A DNA stretch of 64,000 bases from Bacteroides coprosuis DSM 18011 (GTDB taxonomy: Bacteria; Bacteroidota; Bacteroidia; Bacteroidales; Bacteroidaceae): the NCBI GenBank assembly GCA_000212915.1, contig CM001167.1, forward strand, positions 1,604,780 to 1,668,779, read 5' to 3'. The notes under the pieces are model-generated. The model was not told the DNA's origin. It saw only the letters and a list, made by a program, of their open reading frames with translations, and did not search any database. The position numbers were made by a program, and so were the translations under genes. Each line of letters begins with the position of its first letter. The first letter of the stretch is position 1. Positions 1 to 8,955 of this stretch are shown piece by piece.

Positions 1-1623
1 GAAGATGAGACAGTTTATGCCCTTATTTATGCTCCGATGAATTGCCCACGATGTGAAGTGGCAATTCCAGCATTTCAAAAGTTGTTAAAAAAGAATGATT
101 CAAAAAATAAGCTATTATTAATTACTGTCTATGATAATCTTGAACTAGCAAGAGCCTATAATATCAAGCACAATTATGATGCTGATTTTTATCTTTATGA
201 TACCAATGATTTATATAAAGATATCTTTAGCTTTAATTCTAATGGTATGTTTGGTTTATATCTTCTTAAAATAAATTTAAGTCAAGGCCGTTTAATGACT
301 GGAGGACAATATATTGTGTTGGATAAAAAGTTTATAAACGAGTTAGTTGATTATGAGGGTATAATGGATGCACATAACTATGAGCAAAATGAAGATATTG
401 ACGAAGACGAAATAGATTACCCTGTTAGAGATCAAGAATTGAGTTATACAGATCATTATATTCAAGAGGAAAAAGAATTCTTAATATCATCTGTATATGG
501 AAAAATAACGTACGACAATGATTATTTAATCTTTACAGATGTGTTGTCAAATGGGGCTATGGTATTCCACAAGGATGAAAAAAAGGATGCTCTTGTTTTT
601 AATAGCTTTATAGAAGCTGACAGCCTTGAAAAAAGAAAGTTTATAACTATTCCTGACGAATTATTCCAAGAAGAGATAAAGAAAGGTTTTGTATTTTATA
701 TCGCATGTGAATCTCAATTGCGTGATGGAGAGATCTTAAGTATTGCTTATTCACTACCTTACATTGAAATTGAAAAAGAAGTAGATGGAGTTAAACATCT
801 TGGATTTTATAATTCACCAGCAATTATCAATAGAAATCTTGTTTCAAATAGTAAAGAAGAAATGTATTCTTATAATATAAATATTTTTGAAGAATCATTT
901 TTTTATACACATTATAATTTCTCTTCGATTAAAAATTGCATAGCAGTGGGTACTCGAAAATTGACATGGCCCATAGAATTTGAAGCTGAAGATTATATGT
1001 TTGATATGGAGAGAAATCCTTTTAATCCTCTATTTTATACTTATAAAAACCCTTATATTACGCTTTTTGATAAAAATGGAGATGTTTTATTGAGATTTGG
1101 GGATTTAGAAGCGTGTCATGAAAAAAGTTTGACGGGATATTATTATACTAATCCTCTAGTAGTTTATAATAAAAATAGAGTAGTTTATACCGATGGTTAT
1201 TCGGGTAAAATATATGACGCTTCCTATAATGAAGATAAAATAATACCTGACAAGTTTTATACAATTTATAATGTAGATATTGAAAATTTTCCAGAACCAG
1301 ATTCTACTAAATTCTATACGCAAGAATATATAAAACCGTATAATAAGTTTTTTTATAGAAGAGTTGAGGCGTTGGAAGTAACCGATGACTATATTGGGTG
1401 CCTTGTTAAATACAGTTTATCGTCAGAAATCGATTTTAAAAAAGATCAATATTCTTTTATCTCCATCAACAGGAAGAATGATGAAATCTCGACTTTTCAT
1501 TTGCCATTATACCTAGACAAAAGAGTAATAGGGTATGGCTTGACGAAAAATGAGGGAAAAATTAAACCATTTATTTTGGTCAAGGATAATAAATCTTTTT
1601 TAAGGATATATAATTGCAACTAA
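1..1623 (+). CDS. Thioredoxin-like/propeller-like protein, 5'-truncated
   Basis: The reading frame is open from the first base of the window, so the true start and any signal peptide lie outside it. The visible N-terminus reads YALIYAPMNCPRCEVAIPAF, a beta-strand followed by a CxxC motif (CPRC) as in thioredoxin-fold proteins. After about 100 residues an acidic linker leads into roughly 380 residues rich in aromatic beta-strands, with repeated Y/F-D-K/N-N-G-type turns that resemble 6-bladed propeller lipoproteins of Bacteroidetes. The first ATG in the window (base 37) falls inside the thioredoxin-like strand and is probably not the start. A disulfide or redox role is inferred only from CPRC. 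The gene ends with TAA at 1623, and no clear terminator follows. Confidence 0.6.
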   Translation, partial: EDETVYALIYAPMNCPRCEVAIPAFQKLLKKNDSKNKLLLITVYDNLELARAYNIKHNYDADFYLYDTNDLYKDIFSFNSNGMFGLYLLKINLSQGRLMTGGQYIVLDKKFINELVDYEGIMDAHNYEQNEDIDEDEIDYPVRDQELSYTDHYIQEEKEFLISSVYGKITYDNDYLIFTDVLSNGAMVFHKDEKKDALVFNSFIEADSLEKRKFITIPDELFQEEIKKGFVFYIACESQLRDGEILSIAYSLPYIEIEKEVDGVKHLGFYNSPAIINRNLVSNSKEEMYSYNINIFEESFFYTHYNFSSIKNCIAVGTRKLTWPIEFEAEDYMFDMERNPFNPLFYTYKNPYITLFDKNGDVLLRFGDLEACHEKSLTGYYYTNPLVVYNKNRVVYTDGYSGKIYDASYNEDKIIPDKFYTIYNVDIENFPEPDSTKFYTQEYIKPYNKFFYRRVEALEVTDDYIGCLVKYSLSSEIDFKKDQYSFISINRKNDEISTFHLPLYLDKRVIGYGLTKNEGKIKPFILVKDNKSFLRIYNCN

Positions 1624-1857
1624 TTTATAGGCTATTATCTGTGTTCAAATGTGAATAGGATTTATTTATTTTATGATGTGAATTGTTAAAAATGCAACTC
1701 TTTAGGGTAGAAAGTGCTTTATTCCCTCTTTACAACCGAACAAATTGGATATGGTAATGTTAATATATGTATAGTTGTCTTGCTAATGTTTAAATATAAA
1801 GATATTCGTAATATCTAGCTATAAATCCAGAAGTCTAACTATTAAAACAGATTTAAA

Positions 1858-2121
1858 ATGATGAAAAGTAGATCAATACGTTCAGTATGGTCTCTATCTT
1901 CAATCATTAATTGGACTTTTTATGTGTTTTCATTCGTATTAATTGTTTTCGTAGGTGTTTGGTTAATTAAAGGGATAGAGTCTGTATTGAATAGTTACAT
2001 ACCATTTAGTGTCCTATTTTTTATATGGTGGATGGTGTTGTTTGTTAAGGTAAAACAAGATTACAAAAACGGAAGTGAGATTATCCGTAGTTTAAACAAA
2101 AAAATTAGTATTCGTTTTTAA
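1858..2121 (+). CDS. Small two-helix membrane protein
   Basis: An 87-residue protein with two hydrophobic segments (about residues 17-37 and 46-64), a basic N-terminus and a basic C-terminal tail, so probably an inner-membrane protein. I do not recognise the family. It starts at a tandem ATG ATG, and the second ATG is equally possible. It stands alone, about 235 bp after the preceding gene, and is followed by a hairpin terminator at 2168-2202. The upstream spacer shows nothing else. Confidence 0.5.
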   Translation: MMKSRSIRSVWSLSSIINWTFYVFSFVLIVFVGVWLIKGIESVLNSYIPFSVLFFIWWMVLFVKVKQDYKNGSEIIRSLNKKISIRF

Positions 2122-2167
2122 TATATTATTAAGAGAAACTCTTTTTTCCTTGATTTGTTAATAATTT

Positions 2168-2202
2168 CTCCCTAAGTAATACGTTCTCATTTACTTAGGG
2201 AG
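2168..2202 (+). terminator. Hairpin terminator
   Basis: A 12-bp perfect stem (CTCCCTAAGTAA and its complement) around an 11-nt loop lies 46 nt after the small membrane-protein gene. The downstream tract ATTATTATTG is only weakly T-rich, so termination may be partial. Confidence 0.6.
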
Positions 2203-2364
2203 ATTATTATTGTTGTACACCTTATGTGCTTTACTTATGAATAGCTTTATTTTAGTTTAGATAAGATTGAATATTTCTACACTAAATAGAAAACAAGTAT
2301 TCTTTCACTTTTACTCCTTTGTTATTTTTTCTATCTTAGCTTCAAATAATAAGAATACTACCCG

Positions 2365-3999
2365 ATGTATAGATACATAGCTCCTATTTTCTGTTTATTC
2401 TTCACTTTTTGTGCTACAGCCAATGATCAGCTCGATTCCTTGTTACTAGAGCTAGACAAAGTGGTCTTAAATAGACAGATCTATTCAGACCAAAAAGAGA
2501 GTGAACTAAGAGGTTTGAAGAGGCAGCTAGAATCTGCTGGTTCTACCGAGCAAAAATTCTCTATTTTAGACCAAATGTTTAATATGTATGGGAATTATCA
2601 GACCGATTCTGCTTATGCTATTGTAGAAAAAAGACTGGATTTAGCAAGTGAGATTAATACCCCCGATGCCTTAGCTCAGGCATATATGAATCTGGCTGAA
2701 GTGTATCGCACTACAGGGTTGTATAAAGAAACGCTCGAAGTATTGGCCTACGTGAATCAAGAAAATTGGCACAAACTAGATTTGCCTTATTATTTTCATT
2801 TATATCATTCGCTGTACATGTTAATGGCAGATTATGCTGTGCTCGATGTAGATAAGAAAAAGTACAACAAGCTTCTATTTGATTATAAAGACTCTTTGCT
2901 ACAGGTGCTCAATCAGAATGATATGAGTTATGATTTAGTTTTGAGCTCTTATTATACCATGTTGGGTGAATTTCAAAATGCACTTGATGTAGCAGATAAA
3001 GCCTATAAGAATTATGATAGTACTTCACCCTTAATAAACTATACGCTATCCGAAATCTATCATTATTTGGGTGATGCCGAAAAAGAGAAAATCTATTTGG
3101 CACAATCGGCTATTGAAGATTTAAAAAGTGGGGTAAAAGAATATATTTCACTTCACCGGCTAGCCGCCCTATTATATAATGAGGGTGATATTGATAGGGC
3201 CTATACTTATATGAAGTGTGCAATGGAAGATGCTGTGTTCAGTAATTCTCGTTTGCGTACTTTAGAGGTGTCTAAGATGCTTCCTTTGATTAATAAGGCG
3301 TATGATTTGAAAATGAAACAAGAACGTCAACGATTGGTGTTTTCTCTTATTGTCATTTTAGTGCTTGTTGTTGTATTACTTATTTCCATCTTCTATATTT
3401 ATAAACAAGTGAAGCAGCTTTCTGTTATTCGGGAGCAGCAACGCATTATGAATGAAGATTTACAATCTGTAAACAATGAACTGAAATCAGTGAATCTAAA
3501 ACTAGTTGAATCTGATCATGTGAAAGAAGAATACATTGGTCAGTTATTCAAAATATGCTCTACTTACATTAGTAAATTAGAAGATTTCCGTTTACTCGTT
3601 AAAAGGAATATCCAGACTGGTCAGGTGAAACAGCTGAACTCAATGGTAAGTTCTTCCACCTTAGTGGCTGATGAATTGAAAGATTTTTATAAGAACTTTG
3701 ATTCTATCTTCTTAAAAATATACCCTTCCTTTGTTGAAGAGTTTAATGACCTTATGACAGATGAAGGAAAGATAACTCCCAAAGAAGGAGAGCTCTTAAC
3801 TCCCGAACTTCGTATCTTTGCATTGGTACGTTTGGGTATTAATGATAGCGTTAAAATAGCTGAGTTTTTACATTACTCACCCCAGACCATTTACAACTAT
3901 CGTCTTAAAGTTCGCAACAAATCGAAATGTGAAAAAGATGAATTTTTAGATCAAATTATCCGCATTGGAGAGGGTGATTTGAGCTCTAAACTCTCCTAA
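2365..3999 (+). CDS. susR: SusR-type membrane regulator of starch utilisation
   Basis: A 544-residue protein with a signal peptide (to about residue 19), a periplasmic region of TPR-like helical repeats (about 60-300), one transmembrane helix (about 325-347), a coiled coil (about 350-395) and a cytoplasmic C-terminal domain. The C-terminus contains LTPELRIFALVRLGI and then SPQTIYNYRLKVRNK, a LuxR-like helix-turn-helix arrangement. This is the architecture of SusR, which senses maltose or malto-oligosaccharides and activates sus genes. It sits directly upstream of susC in the same direction, with a 225-bp spacer holding the likely operon promoter. A TATCTTAG box at 2332-2339 may be part of its own promoter. 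The assignment rests on architecture plus context. Confidence 0.85.
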   Translation: MYRYIAPIFCLFFTFCATANDQLDSLLLELDKVVLNRQIYSDQKESELRGLKRQLESAGSTEQKFSILDQMFNMYGNYQTDSAYAIVEKRLDLASEINTPDALAQAYMNLAEVYRTTGLYKETLEVLAYVNQENWHKLDLPYYFHLYHSLYMLMADYAVLDVDKKKYNKLLFDYKDSLLQVLNQNDMSYDLVLSSYYTMLGEFQNALDVADKAYKNYDSTSPLINYTLSEIYHYLGDAEKEKIYLAQSAIEDLKSGVKEYISLHRLAALLYNEGDIDRAYTYMKCAMEDAVFSNSRLRTLEVSKMLPLINKAYDLKMKQERQRLVFSLIVILVLVVVLLISIFYIYKQVKQLSVIREQQRIMNEDLQSVNNELKSVNLKLVESDHVKEEYIGQLFKICSTYISKLEDFRLLVKRNIQTGQVKQLNSMVSSSTLVADELKDFYKNFDSIFLKIYPSFVEEFNDLMTDEGKITPKEGELLTPELRIFALVRLGINDSVKIAEFLHYSPQTIYNYRLKVRNKSKCEKDEFLDQIIRIGEGDLSSKLS

Positions 4000-4126
4000 T
4001 CATCTTCTAAAACCTTACTTTTTTGCACCTATATAAAAGCGTAATAAACATATTATCAAGTAATTGTGTCCAACTAAAGTTTACTTTACATCTTTACTTG
4101 GTATAGGAACTCTCGTTTAATAAAAT

Positions 4127-4134
4127 TAACTTTG
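4127..4134 (+). promoter_or_regulatory. Possible -7 box of the sus operon promoter
   Basis: TAACTTTG matches the Bacteroidetes -7 consensus TAnnTTTG and lies 90 bp before the susC start. A clear -33 TTG at the usual 19-21 bp spacing is missing, as expected for an activator-dependent promoter. Just upstream, TTTACTT occurs twice (about 4080-4099) and could be part of an activator site. That role is inference. Confidence 0.4.
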
Positions 4135-4224
4135 CTTTACCGTTTGAAAGAATGTGTAATAGAAAAGTAACGTGTTTAAAGAGAGTTGCTTTTTGCATAT
4201 TTTAACTTATAATACTTAATTTAT

Positions 4225-7200
4225 ATGGGTTATACTAGAAAAACATGCTGGCTTAAAACGAGTCTAATTCTATTGATAAGTTTTATTGCTTGCGTTAATG
4301 TAAAGGCACAACAAGGTGACAAAATAACTGTCACTGGGAGTGTGATTGATCAAATTGGACCTATTGCTGGTGCCAATATTATTGTAAAAGGGACAGCCGA
4401 TGGTACCATCACAGACTACAATGGTAACTTCAGACTAGTTGCTCCCAAGAACTCAACTCTTGTGATTTCCTTTATAGGATATAAAGCTCAAGAAGTAATG
4501 GCGACAACCAAACCATTAACGATTAAGCTGCAAGATGATACCGAATTACTAGATGAGGTAGTAGTAATAGGTTATGGTTCTATGAAAAAAGAAGATTTAA
4601 CAGGTTCTGTAACTTCTGTAAAAGCAGATGAAATCAACAGAGGTGCTGTTACCAATCCTCAAGAACTCATCCAAGGTAAAGTATCGGGTGTATTTGTACA
4701 ACCACCATCTGGTCAGCCAGGTGGAGCATCAAAACTGCGTATCCGTAGTGGTGCATCACTGAATGCTAGTAATGATCCACTTATCGTAGTGGATGGTGTT
4801 CCATTGGCAAATGATGGAGCTCCAGGTATGGCAGATGCTTTGGGTAGTATCAACCCCAATGACATTGAAACTTTTACTGTATTAAAAGATGCTTCAGCAA
4901 CAGCTATTTATGGATCAAGAGCATCTAATGGTGTTATTATGATTACCACTAAAAAAGGTGGAAAGGATAAGATTAAGGTAGCTTATAATGGTACGTTTAG
5001 TATCAATGATCCTTATAAAAAAGTAAAAACGCTAAGTGCTAATCAGTTCAGAGAGGTAGCTACTACAGCTTTCAAGAATACTCCTGCTAATGAGGAAATC
5101 ATCAACGATTATTTAAATATTTTCCCAGATCAAAGTACTAACTGGCAAGATAAAATATTCCGTACAGCTTTTGGTACAGATAATAACTTGAGTTTATCTG
5201 GAACAACATTTAATACTCCTTATCGTGTTTCTTTAGGTTATAACAATGAAGCAGGTACTCTGAAGAGATCTAAATATGAGAGATATACTCTAGATATGAG
5301 TGTTAATCCAAAGTTTTTTGATGATCATTTAAGTGTAAATATCAACTTAAAAGGGGTGATCAATGATAATGACTTTGTGGATGCAGGTGTTGTAGGTGGG
5401 GCTGCTTTCTTTGATCCTACCAAACCTGTTTATAATGAATCGGGTGCGTATAATGGTTACTGGAACTGGACAAAACCATCTAGCCCAAATGGTGATGGCG
5501 ATGTGAACGGTGAAGTAGGCGTAAACCCTGTTCAGCTTCTTTATGATCAATTTGATAATGGTAAAACCAAACGTAGTATTGGTAATATTCAGTTTGACTA
5601 TAAACTTCATCCACTACCAGAGTTGAGATTTAACCTAAACCTAGGTTATGACGTAGCTCGTGGTAAAGGAGATAAAGGTCCTCAGGTAGGTTCATATATG
5701 GCTGAAAAAGATGACTTATTTAAAGGGGTAGGTCGTAGATCTCACTGGAACAACTTCCGTAGAAATCAGCTATTGGAATTCTATACTAGTTTTGAAAAAG
5801 ATTTAGATGCTATTCAGAGCCGTATCAATGCAATGATGGGTTACTCTTACCAGCACTTCTATTATGAAGATTATACTAAAAACTACTCTCCTGTAGTGGC
5901 TGGATATCCTGTAAAGCAAGATGATGCTTGGGTTCTAAATGACGCAGAAACTGAATACATACAAGAAGGTTCTTATGCTCATCCTAGTGAAAACTACTTG
6001 GTATCCTTCTATGGTCGTTTAAACTATGTATTTAAAAATAGATACCTGCTTACAGGTACTGTTCGTAGAGATGGTTCTTCTCGTTTCCATAAAGACAATC
6101 GCTGGGGTACATTTAGCTCAGTTGCAGCTGCTTGGACAATCACAGAAGAAGCCTTTATGAAGAATCAAGATATCCTTTCCAACTTAAAACTCCGTATAGG
6201 TTATGGTGCTACTGGTCAGCAAGATTTAGGTAGTGATTTCTATCCTTATTATGCAGCTTACCAAGAAAGTACCAATCAAGAATCTATGTACTTGGGTGAA
6301 TATCTACTTAAACCAGGAAAATTCAATAAGGATTTGAAGTGGGAAACTACAGATACATACAACCTTGGTTTAGATTTCGGATTCCTGAATAATCGTATCA
6401 ATGGTTCTTTAGAATATTACAAGAAGAAAACAAAAGACCTTTTAGGTGTTGTAAACGTTCCTGCTGGAACGAACTTTACCAACCGTCTGATAACCAATAT
6501 TGGTAAGATGGAAAATAAAGGTGTTGAGTTCAACTTGAATGCAGTAGCTATTCAAACAAAAGATTTCAACTGGGATTTAGGTTTTAACTTAACATGGAAT
6601 AAGAGTAAGATTACCAAACTAGTACAAGGTGATAACGCAAGCTATCCTGGTATTGAAGTAGGTGGTGGTGGTCGTGGTACTGGTTCCAATGTACAGAAGC
6701 ACATGGTGGGTTATGCTCCATTTACGTTCAACGTGTACCAACAAGTGTATGACGAAAAAGGTCATCCTATCGAAGGTGCTTTTGTGGATAGAAATGGCGA
6801 TGGAGAAATTACCGATGCAGACCGTTACCTAACAAAGAGTCCTATGCCAAAGGTTTACTTGGGTTTCAATTCTTCATTCTCTTATAAAAACTGGGATTTA
6901 GGATTTAACTTACGTGCTAATATAGGAAACTATGCTTTTAATGATGTAGCTGCAACTAATTATTCATTAGCCAATGTATATGGTGGTCAGGGATTCCTTA
7001 CTAACATCCATGAAACTGCATTGAAAACAGGTTTCACACAACCTATTTCATCTACACAAAGTAAATCTGATTACTTCTTAGAAAATGCTTCTTTCTTAAA
7101 AATGGATAATATCACTTTAGGTTACCGATTCAATGAATTCTTTGGAACAAAATTATCTGGTCGTCTGTCATTCTCCATGCAGAATGTATTTACCATAACT

Positions 7201-7296
7201 AACTATTCAGGTTTAGACCCAGAAAATAATGGAGTGGATGGTAATATTTGGCCTCGTCCAAGAACTTATACATTTGGTGTTAATCTTAATTTCTAA
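4225..7296 (+). CDS. susC: SusC-type TonB-dependent starch oligosaccharide transporter
   Basis: A 1023-residue outer-membrane receptor, close to the size of characterised SusC. It has a signal peptide ending near VKAQ (residue 29), then a carboxypeptidase-regulatory-like domain (about 34-110, ending in IGY..QEV). A DEVVVIGYG TonB-box region (about 112-120) and a plug domain with IVVDGVPL and the SNGVIMITTKKG strand follow. The rest is a beta-barrel ending in aromatic Phe (NLNF). It imports malto-oligosaccharides bound by SusD using TonB energy. susD starts 11 bp downstream, the standard coupled pair. The starch specificity is taken from the amylase, GH97 and SusR neighbours. Confidence 0.93.
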   Translation: MGYTRKTCWLKTSLILLISFIACVNVKAQQGDKITVTGSVIDQIGPIAGANIIVKGTADGTITDYNGNFRLVAPKNSTLVISFIGYKAQEVMATTKPLTIKLQDDTELLDEVVVIGYGSMKKEDLTGSVTSVKADEINRGAVTNPQELIQGKVSGVFVQPPSGQPGGASKLRIRSGASLNASNDPLIVVDGVPLANDGAPGMADALGSINPNDIETFTVLKDASATAIYGSRASNGVIMITTKKGGKDKIKVAYNGTFSINDPYKKVKTLSANQFREVATTAFKNTPANEEIINDYLNIFPDQSTNWQDKIFRTAFGTDNNLSLSGTTFNTPYRVSLGYNNEAGTLKRSKYERYTLDMSVNPKFFDDHLSVNINLKGVINDNDFVDAGVVGGAAFFDPTKPVYNESGAYNGYWNWTKPSSPNGDGDVNGEVGVNPVQLLYDQFDNGKTKRSIGNIQFDYKLHPLPELRFNLNLGYDVARGKGDKGPQVGSYMAEKDDLFKGVGRRSHWNNFRRNQLLEFYTSFEKDLDAIQSRINAMMGYSYQHFYYEDYTKNYSPVVAGYPVKQDDAWVLNDAETEYIQEGSYAHPSENYLVSFYGRLNYVFKNRYLLTGTVRRDGSSRFHKDNRWGTFSSVAAAWTITEEAFMKNQDILSNLKLRIGYGATGQQDLGSDFYPYYAAYQESTNQESMYLGEYLLKPGKFNKDLKWETTDTYNLGLDFGFLNNRINGSLEYYKKKTKDLLGVVNVPAGTNFTNRLITNIGKMENKGVEFNLNAVAIQTKDFNWDLGFNLTWNKSKITKLVQGDNASYPGIEVGGGGRGTGSNVQKHMVGYAPFTFNVYQQVYDEKGHPIEGAFVDRNGDGEITDADRYLTKSPMPKVYLGFNSSFSYKNWDLGFNLRANIGNYAFNDVAATNYSLANVYGGQGFLTNIHETALKTGFTQPISSTQSKSDYFLENASFLKMDNITLGYRFNEFFGTKLSGRLSFSMQNVFTITNYSGLDPENNGVDGNIWPRPRTYTFGVNLNF

Positions 7297-7307
7297 AAAT
7301 CAGAACC

Positions 7308-8936
7308 ATGAAAGTAAAAAATATAATATATAGTCTAGCTCTGTTGCTACCTTTAGCAACTGGATGTGTGAGCGATTTAGATGTATCACCACTAGACCCT
7401 AATATAAATACAGCAGATGTAGTTTACTCTAAGCCAGAGAACTATAAAAAAGGATTATTTAAAATATACTCTGTCTTGGCTATGAGTGGGCAAGATGGTT
7501 CAGGAAGCTCTGATATTGATGGGCTAGATGCTGGTAATGCTCAGTTTTACCGCTCTATGTGGAACCTTCAAGTAGGTACTACTGATGAATGTATCAACTC
7601 TTGGCCAGATCCATGGGTGCCAGAAGTGAATGAGATGAACTGGACGGCTGTAGGAAATGAATCTATAGAAGGTACTTATCAGCGAGCTATGTTTATCGTA
7701 GCCTTGGCGAATGAATATCTATCTCAAACTACAGATGGTAATATGAGCTCAAGAGGAATTGAAGAAAGCTTCTTTGAAACCGTTCATGGTTTCCGTTCAG
7801 AAGCACGTTTTATGAGAGCTTTGTCTTATTTCTATTTGATGGATATGTATGGAAATCCTCCATTCATTACCGAGTTAAATCATAGTACAGCACCCGGTCA
7901 GATTGGTAGAGAGGCTCTATTTAACTGGATTGAGGAAGAGCTTTTAGCAATAAAAAATCTTCTTCCAGAAGCTAAAACGGCCAACTATTATGGACGTGCT
8001 GATAAAGGGGTAGTCAATGCACTCCTATCAAGAATGTACTTGAATGCAGAAGTTTATACGGGTTCTGCTCGTTGGGATGATTGTATCAAAGTGAGCAAAG
8101 AACTTATCAACGATGGTAACTTTGGTTTAACAGAAGAGTATAGTCATTTATTTATGGCTGACAATAATCGTCCAGAAGTAACTAAAGAAATCATTTTCCC
8201 TATTGTCTATGAGGCTACTCGAACTCAGACTTACGGAGGTATGACTTTCTTGATCGCTGCATCAAGAGGTAATGACGAGGTTTCTGTAGAAAACTCTGGA
8301 ACTAAAAATGGATGGAGTGGTAACCGTGCACTTTCTAACTTAGTAAAGAAGTTTGCTTATAAAAACCAAGATACCCCTAAGGCAGATGAAATCAATGATA
8401 AAAGGGGTATTTTCTATGATGCTAATCGTTCAATAGATATTGAAACCTCATACACAAAAACCTTTGAAACAGAAGGCTGGGCAGTATATAAATACACCAA
8501 TCTAAAATCGGATGGTACTCCAGGTTCAAATGATACTCATCCCGATACCGATATTCCTTTATTCCGTTTGGCAGAAGTGTATCTCAACTATGCTGAAGCA
8601 GTGTTGCGTGGTGGTCAAGGAGGTTCCAAAACTGAAGCTCTTCAATTAGTAAATAAACTTCGTGAAAGAGGTTATGGCAGTAATCTTGGTAACATTTCGG
8701 AATCAGATCTTACTCTCAACTTTTTATTAGATGAAAGAGCTCGTGAATTATATTGGGAAGGAATTCGTAGAACAGACTTGGTTCGTTATGGATTGTTTAC
8801 TTCCAATAAATATGTATGGCAGTTTAAAGGTGGAGTAAAGCAAGGTACAGGAATTGAAGAATTCCGTAATGTGTATCCTATTCCTTCAACAGACTTATCT
8901 GTAAATACTAGTTTGGAACAAAACAAAGGTTATTAA
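7308..8936 (+). CDS. susD: SusD-type starch-binding outer-membrane lipoprotein
   Basis: A 542-residue lipoprotein with lipobox LATGC (Cys20) followed by SDLDVSPLDPN. This is the SusD/RagB fold. The N-terminal helical TPR part includes the RAMFIVALANEYL and RSEARFMRALSYFYLMDMYG helices typical of the family. The C-terminal part contains the family strand FRLAEVYLNYAEAVLR and ends with PIPSTDLSVNTSLEQNKGY. It binds starch at the cell surface and acts as the lid of SusC. It lies immediately after susC and 19 bp before the susE/F-type gene. Its length is close to known SusD proteins. Confidence 0.93.
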   Translation: MKVKNIIYSLALLLPLATGCVSDLDVSPLDPNINTADVVYSKPENYKKGLFKIYSVLAMSGQDGSGSSDIDGLDAGNAQFYRSMWNLQVGTTDECINSWPDPWVPEVNEMNWTAVGNESIEGTYQRAMFIVALANEYLSQTTDGNMSSRGIEESFFETVHGFRSEARFMRALSYFYLMDMYGNPPFITELNHSTAPGQIGREALFNWIEEELLAIKNLLPEAKTANYYGRADKGVVNALLSRMYLNAEVYTGSARWDDCIKVSKELINDGNFGLTEEYSHLFMADNNRPEVTKEIIFPIVYEATRTQTYGGMTFLIAASRGNDEVSVENSGTKNGWSGNRALSNLVKKFAYKNQDTPKADEINDKRGIFYDANRSIDIETSYTKTFETEGWAVYKYTNLKSDGTPGSNDTHPDTDIPLFRLAEVYLNYAEAVLRGGQGGSKTEALQLVNKLRERGYGSNLGNISESDLTLNFLLDERARELYWEGIRRTDLVRYGLFTSNKYVWQFKGGVKQGTGIEEFRNVYPIPSTDLSVNTSLEQNKGY

Positions 8937-8955
8937 TATCTAATACTGAGAAACA